A stretch of 64,000 bases of DNA from JAWXBK01 sp040878185 (lineage in GTDB: Bacteria > Pseudomonadota > Alphaproteobacteria > Dongiales > Dongiaceae), in NCBI GenBank assembly GCA_040878185.1, contig JBBDMS010000021.1, forward strand, positions 62,001 to 126,000. The letters run 5' to 3'. This document shows, one piece after another, positions 40,299 through 49,140 of the stretch. Position numbers and translations under genes: made by a program. The notes beneath the pieces were generated by a model. The model was not told the DNA's origin and did no database searches. It was given only the letters and a program-made list of their open reading frames with translations. Position 1 is the stretch's first letter; each line of letters begins with the position of its first letter.

Positions 40299-41495
40299 AT
40301 GAACATGCCACTCACGACCGCCGACCTCGCCTGGACGCCGAAGCAGACATTGCCCGGCTGGTCCTATTCGAACGCCGAGTTTTTCGCGCTCGAGAAGGAA
40401 CATCTCTTTCTCTCGACCTGGCAGATCGTCTGCCATGTCGGCGAGCTGCCGAATCCCGGCGCCTATGTGACCCTCAACCTGCTTGGCGAGCGGGCAGTCG
40501 TGGTGCGCGGCGAGGATGGCCAGATCCGCGCCTTCTACAATGTGTGCCGGCACCGCGCGTCGGCGGTCGTAAAAGGCCGCAGCGGGAGTTGCCGCCATGC
40601 GTTGCGCTGCCCCTATCATGGCTGGACTTATGGTCTCGACGGCGCACTCAAGGCCGTGCCGGGCGAGAAAACCTTCCCGGGTCTCGACAAACCGGAATTC
40701 GGCCTGACCCCGATCGAAGCCGAAGTCTGGATGGGTTTCGTGTTCGTGCGGTTCCGCGAAGGCGGGCCGAGCGTTGCCGAACGGATGGCGCCCTATGCGG
40801 CCGAACTCGCGCCGTACCGCTTCGCGGACATGGTCCCCGCCGGCGACATCTGGAAGGGCGAGCCGGGCGTCGACTGGAAGAACGTGATGGACAATTACCT
40901 TGAGGGCTATCATGTGCCGGTCGGTCATCCCGGTCTCTATCGCCTGTTCGGCGTCGACTACGAAACCGACGTAAAGCCCAGCCATGTTTCGCGTGCCATG
41001 CACTGGCTGCGCGACACGCCCTCGAACAACTGGAGCGAGCGGCGCTACCAGACGCTGCTGCCGGAGATCGATCATCTGCCGACCGAACGCCGCCGCGCCT
41101 GGGCTTATTATACGCTGCTGCCGAACATCGCGTTCGATGTGTATCCCGACCAGATCGATTTTTTCCATGTCGTACCGACGGCACCGGGCAAATGCCGCAT
41201 TCGCAGCCGCGCCTACCGGCTGCCAAACCCCTCGCCCGCGCTCAAGGCGGTGCAATATTTGAACTGGCGGATCAACGCGCAGGTGCAGAGCGAGGACGAA
41301 GAGCTGATCCGCTCGGTGCAGGAAGGTCTCGGTTCCGAGAGTTATGGCAGCGGCATTCTTTCCGAAAAGGAAATGTGCCTCGCACAGATGCACGATCATG
41401 TGCGTTCGGTGCTGCCGGTCGCCAACTTGCCCGAGCCGCCCGCGCCCGGCACCATGGCCGCCACCAATGCGGCCATGACCGGCGCCGTATCCTGA
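40299..41495 (+). CDS. Rieske aromatic-ring-hydroxylase-type oxygenase alpha subunit (betaine/carnitine monooxygenase-like)
   Basis: The 398-residue oxygenase has the Rieske cluster ligands CRHRA (C-x-H) and CPYHGW (C-x2-H). Its mononuclear iron site is in DNYLEGYHVPVGHPG with two histidines. The acidic residue between the clusters is Glu in YLEGYH, as reported for carnitine (CntA) and glycine-betaine (GbcA) monooxygenases, where most Rieske enzymes have Asp. It would oxidatively demethylate or cleave a quaternary amine with oxygen and an electron-transfer partner. No reductase gene of the GbcB/CntB type is adjacent. It follows the BetI-like regulator and precedes an acyl-CoA dehydrogenase. 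Confidence 0.82.
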   Translation: MNMPLTTADLAWTPKQTLPGWSYSNAEFFALEKEHLFLSTWQIVCHVGELPNPGAYVTLNLLGERAVVVRGEDGQIRAFYNVCRHRASAVVKGRSGSCRHALRCPYHGWTYGLDGALKAVPGEKTFPGLDKPEFGLTPIEAEVWMGFVFVRFREGGPSVAERMAPYAAELAPYRFADMVPAGDIWKGEPGVDWKNVMDNYLEGYHVPVGHPGLYRLFGVDYETDVKPSHVSRAMHWLRDTPSNNWSERRYQTLLPEIDHLPTERRRAWAYYTLLPNIAFDVYPDQIDFFHVVPTAPGKCRIRSRAYRLPNPSPALKAVQYLNWRINAQVQSEDEELIRSVQEGLGSESYGSGILSEKEMCLAQMHDHVRSVLPVANLPEPPAPGTMAATNAAMTGAVS

Positions 41496-41529
41496 TCGAC
41501 CGTTCAACCTCTAACCGACGGGTTTTCCC

Positions 41530-42705
41530 ATGACCTATCCCCTGCCCGCGCATCTGCGCGCGTTGAAGCAGAAGCTGCGCACGTTCCTCGCCGAGGATGT
41601 CATTCCGTGGGAAACCCATGCCGAGATGAATGGCGGCGAGATTCCCGAGGACGTGCGTGCCGAGCATTATCGTCGCGCAAAGGAACTCGGGCTGCACGGC
41701 ATCTCGGTGCCGAAGGAGTATGGCGGTGTCGGGATGAGCGCGCTCGAGCAGGCCGCCGTGCAGGAAGAGATCGGCCGCGTCACCAACGGGCTCGGCTGGT
41801 GCTTCCACTCGACGCCACCCTGGATGATCGGCCCCTGCTCCGATTATCAGATGGAAACCTGGGTGAAGCCGAACATTCGCGGCGAGCGCAACGAGTGCTA
41901 CGCGATTACCGAGGAACATGCCGGGTCGGATGTCGAGGCGATACGCTCAACCGCCCGGCGCGAAGGCGACGAGTACGTGCTCAACGGCGAAAAGTGGCAC
42001 GTCACCAGCGCTAACAAGGCCGACCATTTCATTTTCCAGGCGAAGCTCGAGGGCGGGCCCAATGCGGGCAAACACGCCCTTTTCTTCGTCGACATCGATA
42101 CGCCGGGCGTCGTGCTGGTGCGCACGCCCGCTTACATGCACACCTACTCTTCGCACCATCCGATCTTTCGCTTCGAGAACGTGCGCGTTCCGGCGCGCAA
42201 TCTGATCGGCAAGGAAGGCGAAGGGATGGAGTTCACCTATGACTGGTTCCGCTACGAGCGTCTTGGCATCGCGGCGCGCTGCTGCGGCGCTGCGGGCCGG
42301 CTCATCGACGAGGCGACCGCCTTCGCCAAACAGCGCATCGCCTTCGGCGAGCCGATCGCCAATTATCAGTCGATCCAGTTCATGCTGGCCGACAGCGCGA
42401 CCGAGCTCTGGGCCGCGCGCCTCATCACCTACCGGACTGCGGAAGAGATCGATGCCGGCGCCGATCGCAAGGTGAGCCATGCGCAATGTTCGATGGCCAA
42501 ACTCTATGCCTCGGAGATGGCAAACCGTGTCGCCGACCGCGCGGTGCAGATCTTCGGCGGACGCGGCTACATGCGCGAGAACGTGGCGGAACGGTTCTTT
42601 CGCGAGCTGCGGGTCGACCGCATCTGGGAAGGCACCAGCGAGATCCAGCGGCTGATCGTCGCCAACGGTCTCTACAAGCGCGGGCTCGATACGCTGATCG
42701 ACTAG
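41530..42705 (+). CDS. Acyl-CoA dehydrogenase
   Basis: The 391-residue flavoprotein shows the family signatures CYAITEEHAGSDVEAI (FAD-binding) and QIFGGRGYMRE near the C-terminus. The catalytic Glu region is WEGTSEIQRLIVA. It removes two hydrogens from an acyl-CoA thioester using FAD and passes electrons to electron-transfer flavoprotein. It starts 34 bp after the Rieske oxygenase and is likely in its operon. A CoA-linked quaternary amine such as gamma-butyrobetainyl-CoA would fit the neighbours, though this is inference. Confidence 0.87.
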   Translation: MTYPLPAHLRALKQKLRTFLAEDVIPWETHAEMNGGEIPEDVRAEHYRRAKELGLHGISVPKEYGGVGMSALEQAAVQEEIGRVTNGLGWCFHSTPPWMIGPCSDYQMETWVKPNIRGERNECYAITEEHAGSDVEAIRSTARREGDEYVLNGEKWHVTSANKADHFIFQAKLEGGPNAGKHALFFVDIDTPGVVLVRTPAYMHTYSSHHPIFRFENVRVPARNLIGKEGEGMEFTYDWFRYERLGIAARCCGAAGRLIDEATAFAKQRIAFGEPIANYQSIQFMLADSATELWAARLITYRTAEEIDAGADRKVSHAQCSMAKLYASEMANRVADRAVQIFGGRGYMRENVAERFFRELRVDRIWEGTSEIQRLIVANGLYKRGLDTLID

Positions 42706-42766
42706 GGGCTCTTGCCAGCCCGGCCAGCGGCAGCGGATGCTGGCGGGCGGAGAAGGGGGTGGGGCC

Positions 42767-44044
42767 ATGCGCAAGACCGTTCCGGCCGTCATCCAGGTAT
42801 TGCTGGCGGTTATCCTGCTGGATGCCGCCCTCGCCATCCTGTCACCCCTGATCGGCCTCCAGCTCGCCCGCCGCGGCGTCGCGCCGGAAGTCATCGGCCT
42901 CATCAGTTCGGCTTATTACGGCGGGTTCCTGGTCGGCACCCTCACCTGCCACAAGATCATCGATCGGGTCGGCCATATCCGGGCCTTCGGCGTGTTCGCC
43001 GTGGTCGCCGCCAACTCGACCCTGCTGCACATCCTGTTCACGGATGCCTATTTCTGGATCGGCCTGCGCATCGTCGTCGGCTATGGCGTCGCCGGCCTCG
43101 TTGTCATCGTCGAAAGCTGGTTGAACGACAAGGCGACCACCGAAAATCGCGGTCGCGTTTTCGCGCTCTACATGGCGGTCACCTGGGCGGCCAGCGGGCT
43201 CGGTCCGCTCGCACTCAACATCGATGATCCGACGGGTCAGATCCTGTTCGTGATGATCACGATGCTGATCGCCTTCTCGCTGGTACCGATGTCGCTGACG
43301 AAAATCCGCAACCCCGAAATTTCGCAGCGCCAGCATTTCGGTATCAGCCGGCTCTACTCGATTTCACCGACCGGCACGATCGTTTCGTTCGCTTCGGGGC
43401 TGGTGCCGACATCGATTTATGCGCTGCTCCCGTTCTATACGGAGGAAAAAGGCTATTCGACGGCGCAGCTCTCGATCGTATTCAGCCTCGCCGTCATCGC
43501 CGGGCTCGTCATCCAGTTTCCGATCGGCCATCTCGCCGACCGGCTCGGCCGTCGGCCGCTGATGCTGGCAAGCGCGCTGGGCGCCGCTGTCACCAGCGTT
43601 GCGTTAGTTTTTCTCGGCGACCGATCGTTCTGGTGGCTGCTCGCGCTCTACTTCCTGCTCGAAGGATTGCTCGCACCGCTCTACGCGCTCGCGGTCGGAC
43701 AGGCGAGCGACTATGTCGAGAAGAAGGATTTCGTCGCGACCAGCGCCGGGCTGCTGTTCGCCTGGGGCGTCGGCGCCAGCCTCGGGCCGACCGTGGGCGG
43801 CATTCTGATCCGGCCGCTCGGCGCCGAGGGGCTGTTCATGTTCACCGCCGCCAGCCTTTTATTGATCGCCATCTTCGTTGCGTATCGAATGATGCGCCGA
43901 CAGGCGAAGTCGGTCCTCGAGCAAAGCAACTATGTCGCGGTGCCGCAGACCGCCGCTACCTGGGGCGCGCCGGAACTCGATCCGCGCGGCGAGCCCGAAA
44001 GCGAAGAACGCCCGAAGGTTCCCAAGACCGAAGATATCGCCTGA
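42767..44044 (+). CDS. Major facilitator superfamily transporter
   Basis: The 425-residue protein has twelve hydrophobic segments with the MFS cytoplasmic loop motif DRVGHIRAFGVF after helix 2 and its repeat GHLADRLGRRPLMLAS in the second half. A central basic loop and a polar C-terminal tail (PESEERPKVPK) follow. The start is ATG 42767, preceded by a GA-rich AGAAGGGGGTGGGG ribosome-binding region; another start at 42737 adds ten Gly-rich residues. It sits between the acyl-CoA dehydrogenase and a reductase, so it may import the substrate or export a product of this pathway. Confidence 0.85.
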   Translation: MRKTVPAVIQVLLAVILLDAALAILSPLIGLQLARRGVAPEVIGLISSAYYGGFLVGTLTCHKIIDRVGHIRAFGVFAVVAANSTLLHILFTDAYFWIGLRIVVGYGVAGLVVIVESWLNDKATTENRGRVFALYMAVTWAASGLGPLALNIDDPTGQILFVMITMLIAFSLVPMSLTKIRNPEISQRQHFGISRLYSISPTGTIVSFASGLVPTSIYALLPFYTEEKGYSTAQLSIVFSLAVIAGLVIQFPIGHLADRLGRRPLMLASALGAAVTSVALVFLGDRSFWWLLALYFLLEGLLAPLYALAVGQASDYVEKKDFVATSAGLLFAWGVGASLGPTVGGILIRPLGAEGLFMFTAASLLLIAIFVAYRMMRRQAKSVLEQSNYVAVPQTAATWGAPELDPRGEPESEERPKVPKTEDIA

Positions 44045-44066
44045 TCGCCGGAGCAACCAACGCATC

Positions 44067-45071
44067 ATGAACGAGACCCATCGCAGGATCCTGCTGCGCC
44101 GACGCCCGGCCGGCTGGGTCACCGAAGACTGTTTCGAGCTCGTCGAAAGCCCGCTGCCGAAGCCGGGACCCGGCGAAGCGCTGGTGCGCATGCATTATCT
44201 TTCGGTCGATCCCTATATGCGCGGCCAGATGGACGATGCGCGCTCCTATGTCGAACCGACCGCGCTGAACGATGTGATGCCCGGCGACACGGTCGGCGAG
44301 ATCGTTCATTCCAACGATCCGAAGCTCCGGCCGGGACAGTTCGTGCATGGCTATCTCGGCTGGCAGACCCATGCGGTTGCGCCCGTGCGCGAACTGGCGC
44401 CGATCGACCCTGCAGCGGGATCGATCACGCTCGCAATCGGGCCGCTCGGGATGATCGGTGCGACGGCGTGGATCGGGCTCATGCATATCGGTCAGCCGAA
44501 GCCCGGCGAGACGGTTGTCGTATCGGCCGCCGCCGGCGCCGTCGGCTCGCTGGTCGGGCAGCTCGCGCGCGAGGCGGGCTGCAGGACGATCGGCATCGCA
44601 GGCGGGCCCGAAAAATACCGGTTCGTGACCGACGCGCTCGGCTTCGACCAATGCGTCGACTACAAGTCTGCGGGCTTTACCGACGCGCTGGCCGCCGCGA
44701 CGCCGGATGGCATCGACATCTATTTCGAGAATGTCGGTGGCGCCATCTTCGATGCCGTGCTGCCGCGGCTGCGGCGGTTCGCCCGGGTGCCGGTCTGCGG
44801 ACTGATCTCGCGCTACAATTCGCCCCACCCGCATCCGATCCGCGATGCGCGTCCATTCCTCGTGAACCGCATTCGGTATGAGGGGTTCATCTGCACCGAC
44901 CGGATGGACCTCTGGCCGAAGGCCCATGCGGACTTCGCCCGGCTCTTGAAGGAAGGCCGGCTGGTCTGGCGCGAATCCGTCGCGCAGGGTATCGAGAACG
45001 CCCCCGCCGCCTTCATTTCGATGCTCAAGGGCGGCAATATCGGCAAGCAACTCGTGAAGCTCATCCCATGA
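44067..45071 (+). CDS. NADP-dependent medium-chain oxidoreductase (alkenal reductase-like)
   Basis: The 334-residue medium-chain dehydrogenase/reductase lacks zinc ligands and has the nucleotide-binding loop VVVSAAAGAVGSLVGQLA. Typical family features are the PYMRGQMDD segment near 50 (SVDPYMRGRM in NADP-dependent alkenal or prostaglandin reductases) and IDIYFENVGGAIFDAVLPRL. It reduces an activated carbon-carbon double bond. It overlaps the next gene by ATGA (45068-45071). Its part in the amine pathway could be reduction of an unsaturated intermediate or detoxification; neither is proven by the sequence. Confidence 0.85.
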   Translation: MNETHRRILLRRRPAGWVTEDCFELVESPLPKPGPGEALVRMHYLSVDPYMRGQMDDARSYVEPTALNDVMPGDTVGEIVHSNDPKLRPGQFVHGYLGWQTHAVAPVRELAPIDPAAGSITLAIGPLGMIGATAWIGLMHIGQPKPGETVVVSAAAGAVGSLVGQLAREAGCRTIGIAGGPEKYRFVTDALGFDQCVDYKSAGFTDALAAATPDGIDIYFENVGGAIFDAVLPRLRRFARVPVCGLISRYNSPHPHPIRDARPFLVNRIRYEGFICTDRMDLWPKAHADFARLLKEGRLVWRESVAQGIENAPAAFISMLKGGNIGKQLVKLIP

Positions 45072-46363
45072 CCGTCGACCATATCGACAGCTATTACGCC
45101 CGTACCCGTACACTTGGGGCCGACCGCCCGCCGCTCGAGGGCGACCGTGAAACCGATATCGCTATCATTGGCGGGGGACTGGCGGGCCTGTCGGCGGCGC
45201 TGAGCCTCATCGAGCGCGGCCACAAGAACGTGACGGTGATCGAGGCGCGCAAGGTCGGCTGGGGCGCTTCGGGCCGCAACGGCGGGTTCGTCTCGCCCGG
45301 CTTTGCCAAGGGCATGAATGCCCTGATCAGAAGCGTGGGCCGCGACAAGGCGCTCGCCCTTTATGGGCTCACCCGCGATGCGATCGCCCTCGTGCGCCGC
45401 CGCGTCGACCGCTATGCCATCCCCTGCGAGCCGGTCGATACCGGCATGATCCAGGGCTGGTGGACCGACGATGCCGAAGGCGCAAAGCACGACCGCGAAG
45501 AACTGAATCGCGTGCTCGGTGAAACCTGGGAGTTCTGGCCGCGCGAGCGGATGCGCGAAGCCCTCGTCACGCACCGTTACTATGACGGACTCTTTCGCAA
45601 GGAAGGCTTTCACTTCCACTGTCTCAACTATGCGCGCGGCGTTGCACAGGCGATCGAGGCCGGCGGCGGCCGCATCTTCGAGCAAACGCCGGCGCGCCGC
45701 ATCGAGCGGGACAACAAAGGCTGGTCGATCCAGACCGAAGACGGCCGGCTGCGGGCGCGTCAGGCCATCGTCGCTTGCGGCGGTTACATTCGGGATCTGC
45801 ATCCGGCGATGTCGGCGGCGATCCAGCCGGTCGCAACTTATGTGATCGCGACCGAACCGCTCGGCGAGCGGCTCAAAACGGCGATCCGCGGCAACTGGAT
45901 GATCGCGGATTCGCGCTTCGATTTCGACTATTACCGCGCGCTACCCGATACGCGCATCCTGTTCGGCGGTGGTATCGCGATCTGGGGCGAGAATCCGCCC
46001 GGCATGCGCGCGCGCATGCGGCGGCGGTTGCTCGCGGTCTATCCGCAACTGGCCGACGTCAAAATCGAAACCGCCTGGGGCGGCACGATGGGCTATCCGA
46101 TCCACAAGATGCCGATGGTCGGCGAGGCGGAGCCCGGTCTCTGGTACACGCTCGGCTATGGCGGGCACGGCATGGGCACGACCGCCATGACCGGCGAACT
46201 GGTCGCCGGCGCGATCGCCGAGCGCGACGACCGTTACAGGATGCTCGCCTCGTTCTCGCTGCGCGGCGCCGGCGGTAAGCTCGGCCTGCTCGGCGCGCAG
46301 GCGCTCTACTGGTACTATCAGGGCCGCGACCGCCTCAGCGATCGAGGACCAGCTCGCGCCTGA
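45068..46363 (+). CDS. FAD-dependent amine/glycine oxidase-family oxidoreductase
   Basis: The 431-residue protein has the dinucleotide-binding motif DIAIIGGGLAGLSAALSLIERG and the second conserved block RKVGWGASGRNGGFVSPGF, which is typical of DAO-type enzymes such as gamma-glutamylputrescine or sarcosine-type oxidases. Later come ATYVIATEPLGERL and a C-terminal YGGHGMGTT. It oxidises an amine or N-methylated amino acid using FAD. It is coupled to the reductase by ATGA and overlaps the convergent flavoprotein gene by 29 bp. A role in stepwise demethylation fits the neighbouring Rieske and trimethylamine-dehydrogenase-like genes. Confidence 0.82.
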   Translation: MTVDHIDSYYARTRTLGADRPPLEGDRETDIAIIGGGLAGLSAALSLIERGHKNVTVIEARKVGWGASGRNGGFVSPGFAKGMNALIRSVGRDKALALYGLTRDAIALVRRRVDRYAIPCEPVDTGMIQGWWTDDAEGAKHDREELNRVLGETWEFWPRERMREALVTHRYYDGLFRKEGFHFHCLNYARGVAQAIEAGGGRIFEQTPARRIERDNKGWSIQTEDGRLRARQAIVACGGYIRDLHPAMSAAIQPVATYVIATEPLGERLKTAIRGNWMIADSRFDFDYYRALPDTRILFGGGIAIWGENPPGMRARMRRRLLAVYPQLADVKIETAWGGTMGYPIHKMPMVGEAEPGLWYTLGYGGHGMGTTAMTGELVAGAIAERDDRYRMLASFSLRGAGGKLGLLGAQALYWYYQGRDRLSDRGPARA

Positions 46364-48395
46364 ACGCCACCTCGCCGTCGCGCGGCGCATCGAGCTCGCG
46401 CGCATAGCGGTGTCCGGCGTAGACGGCGGCGGCAATCGTCGCCGGCGCAAGACAGTCGCCGATCGCCGTCACCGATTTGATCCCCGCCCGCCCGAGCGCC
46501 GCCTGATCGGCATTCAACGCAAGCGCCAGCAATTCATCCGGCAGCCGCATGGTGACGCTGACAAGCGACGCGCAGGCGCGCTCGGTTCGTTTTCCCGTAT
46601 AGATACATTGCAGCACGGCCTGGCCGCCCGCAAATCCGACGAGATTGTGTTTGCATACCAGCTCGACGCCGATTTTCATCAGGCGCTTCTGGATATGCTC
46701 CATCTCGAGCGTGTTTCGCGTCCAGCTCGAGGCGACGTCGGCCGGCGTCACCAGCGTGACCTCGCGGCCGGCCGCGCGAATTTTTTCGGCCAGAACACCG
46801 CCCATGTAATAATGGTCGTCGTCGAACACGATGACCGGCCCTTCCGGAAGCATGCCCGCCATGATGTCGTCGGGCGTATGGACATTCGCCTCGTCCAGTC
46901 CCGCGATCGGAAAGCGGTTGGCACGACCGATCCCGTCGCGGCGCCAGTGTGACCCGGTCGCGACGACGACGCGGTCGGCGCCGAATTCGAGTACGTTCTC
47001 CGGCGTCAGACGGCTGTCGAGATAGATGTCGACCTGCGGATACTTATGAAGCTGCTGGATCCGCCAGTCGCGCACCCGCGCCCATTCCGACAGACCGGGA
47101 AGCCGGGACTCGCGCGAGACGCGGCCGCCGAGCTCTTTCCCCGCTTCGGCGAGGATGACCTTGTAGCCGCGCTGGCCCAGCGCCCGCGCCGCTTCGAGCC
47201 CGGACGGTCCGCCGCCGACCACCAGAACGCTGTCGCCCGATTGCTTCGCCGGAATGATCTCCGGGTGCCAGCCCTTGCGCCATTCCTCGCCCATCGTCGG
47301 GTTCTGCGTGCACCGCATATGGGTGATGGTAAAATCGCCCGAGACACACATGTTGCAGCCGATGCACTCGCGGATATCCTCGAGACGACCCTCCTCGATC
47401 TTCACCGGCAGGAACGGATCGGCAATCGACGGGCGCGCCGCGCCGATCATGTCCATCACGCCCTTGCGGATCAGCGACACCATCGTATCCGGCGAGGTGA
47501 ACCGCCCGACACCGACCACCGGCTTGGTCGTGAGTTTCTTGACGAACTCGATATAGGGAAGCTGGCAACCTTCCTTCTCGAACCGGGAGGTCGTGGAATC
47601 GTTGTACCAGGCGCTGACATTCACATCCCAGAGATCAGGCAGTTCCGCCAGCATCTCGACCACCTCGCGGCCTTCGACCGCGCTGGTGATGCCATGTTCG
47701 CCCAGCAGTTCCTCGACTGCAAAGCGCACGACGACGCCACATGTATCGCCGACGGCGTCCTTTGTGTCCTCGATCACCTCGCGGAACAGCCGCACCCGGT
47801 TCTCGAGACTGCCGCCATATTCGTCGGTACGGAAGTTTCGCCAGCGCTGAATGAAATGCATCGGCAGCGACAGGTCGTGCCCGGCATAGACATAGATGAG
47901 ATCAAAGCCGGCGCGCTTCGCCCGTAGCGCCGCCTCGCGATGCCAGCGGCGATAGTCGCGGATATCCTGCCGGTCCATCGCGCGTGCCTGATAGGGCCAG
48001 TAACCGGCAAGCGGCTGATGCGAAGGCGCGATCGCGACCTCGCGGCTGTAGCTGTTGCTGGAGGTCGGGCCGTTATGGACGAGCTCGATGCCGGCGAGCG
48101 AGCCGTGCCGGTGCACCTGATCGGCCATCATGGCGAGCGCCGGGATATCGTCGTCGTCCCAGAGCCGGGCTTCGCGATAGGGCGACACATCGCCGCTCGG
48201 ATGGATTTCGCATTCCTCGGTGCAGACCACGGCCCAGCCGCCCTCGGCCTTGATGCCGCGCATCGCCGACATCGCGCGCGGCTGGTCGGTGCCCATGCCG
48301 TTGCAATGCGGAACCTGATAGAAGCGGTTCCGAGCCGTTACCGGTCCGATCCGGACCGGTTCGAAAAGAATGTCGTAGCGCGGATCGCGTGCCAT
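46335..48395 (-). CDS. Trimethylamine/dimethylglycine dehydrogenase-family iron-sulfur flavoprotein
   Basis: The 686-residue protein aligns over its length with trimethylamine dehydrogenase (from memory). It opens ARDPRYDILFEP and keeps the cysteine of QVPHC that binds FMN covalently. The 4Fe-4S ligands lie in CIGCNMC and a Cys 11 residues on, and the FAD/ADP-like domain begins VLVVGGGPSGLEAARALG. The His of VYAGHDL and Trp-x2-Asp of AWYND are conserved. Two of the three aromatic residues that cradle trimethylamine are changed to acidic ones (Glu and Asp). The substrate is therefore probably another N-methylated amine such as dimethylglycine or a betaine derivative. Electrons would go to electron-transfer flavoprotein. 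Confidence 0.82.
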   Translation of the reverse strand: MARDPRYDILFEPVRIGPVTARNRFYQVPHCNGMGTDQPRAMSAMRGIKAEGGWAVVCTEECEIHPSGDVSPYREARLWDDDDIPALAMMADQVHRHGSLAGIELVHNGPTSSNSYSREVAIAPSHQPLAGYWPYQARAMDRQDIRDYRRWHREAALRAKRAGFDLIYVYAGHDLSLPMHFIQRWRNFRTDEYGGSLENRVRLFREVIEDTKDAVGDTCGVVVRFAVEELLGEHGITSAVEGREVVEMLAELPDLWDVNVSAWYNDSTTSRFEKEGCQLPYIEFVKKLTTKPVVGVGRFTSPDTMVSLIRKGVMDMIGAARPSIADPFLPVKIEEGRLEDIRECIGCNMCVSGDFTITHMRCTQNPTMGEEWRKGWHPEIIPAKQSGDSVLVVGGGPSGLEAARALGQRGYKVILAEAGKELGGRVSRESRLPGLSEWARVRDWRIQQLHKYPQVDIYLDSRLTPENVLEFGADRVVVATGSHWRRDGIGRANRFPIAGLDEANVHTPDDIMAGMLPEGPVIVFDDDHYYMGGVLAEKIRAAGREVTLVTPADVASSWTRNTLEMEHIQKRLMKIGVELVCKHNLVGFAGGQAVLQCIYTGKRTERACASLVSVTMRLPDELLALALNADQAALGRAGIKSVTAIGDCLAPATIAAAVYAGHRYARELDAPRDGEVAFRRELVLDR

Positions 48396-48433
48396 CGATC
48401 TCCCCCTGACGCTAATGCCGCGCTACTGTAGGG

Positions 48434-49111
48434 ATGACCATGCGCACTCACAAGACGATGCGGCTTTTCGGAATCGGGGCGCTCGCTGTTGCGATTTTGC
48501 TGGCGATGGAGAACGCCCGGGCAGCCGATGACGACGCGGCACTGGCCGCTGCGCGCGCGGCATCCGATGCTGTGATCGTCGTGAAGGAACAATACGAGGC
48601 AACCAGCGCGTTCAGCGGCACCGAGCGGCAACAGGACTTGCCCTATATCGCACAGCCTTTCGCCGACCTCGCCGCCCGCCTGTTGGGACTTGCCGGTATT
48701 GCTGTCACTTCGAGCGCCGACGGTGGCATGACGATGACGATCGATGCGACGGGGCGCACGGAGGCGGTGCTGTACGACACGTCGATCGATGGAACCCGGA
48801 TCCGCGATACGACCTATCGGTCCGCCATCGTGAGCGGGACGATCCGGATCGAAACGACCGGCGGCACGATCGAGCGATCCTTCACCGGCACGATCCCCGC
48901 CCCCTTCGATTTCATGGTGACGTTCGGCTACGACCCTTATCGCGATCCGAACAACGCACCGTTCCGCGAGGCGTTCGAGGCGGATGACGGCTATGCCGAG
49001 GCGATCGCGCGACTGCTCGGCGAGATCTATGGGCCGGAACTGCTGGACCGGGCCGCCGGCGACCGCGATCCGCTGATCCGGCGTGCCGCGGAACTGGCGC
49101 TCAGCGACTGA
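48434..49111 (+). CDS. Hypothetical exported protein
   Basis: I do not recognise this 225-residue protein. It has a cleavable signal peptide, RLFGIGALAVAILLAMENARA, ending before ADDDAAL. The mature part is rich in beta-type sequence (TMTIDATGRTEAVLYDTSIDG, RIETTGGTIERSFTG). Near the C-terminus LIRRAAELAL resembles a HEAT-like helix. The start lies 38 bp from the divergent flavoprotein gene, so they share a short promoter region. It converges on the ABC ATPase gene. Confidence 0.6.
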   Translation: MTMRTHKTMRLFGIGALAVAILLAMENARAADDDAALAAARAASDAVIVVKEQYEATSAFSGTERQQDLPYIAQPFADLAARLLGLAGIAVTSSADGGMTMTIDATGRTEAVLYDTSIDGTRIRDTTYRSAIVSGTIRIETTGGTIERSFTGTIPAPFDFMVTFGYDPYRDPNNAPFREAFEADDGYAEAIARLLGEIYGPELLDRAAGDRDPLIRRAAELALSD

Positions 49112-49140
49112 GCGCCCCGCAACGGCGGTCGTTGCCCGGG

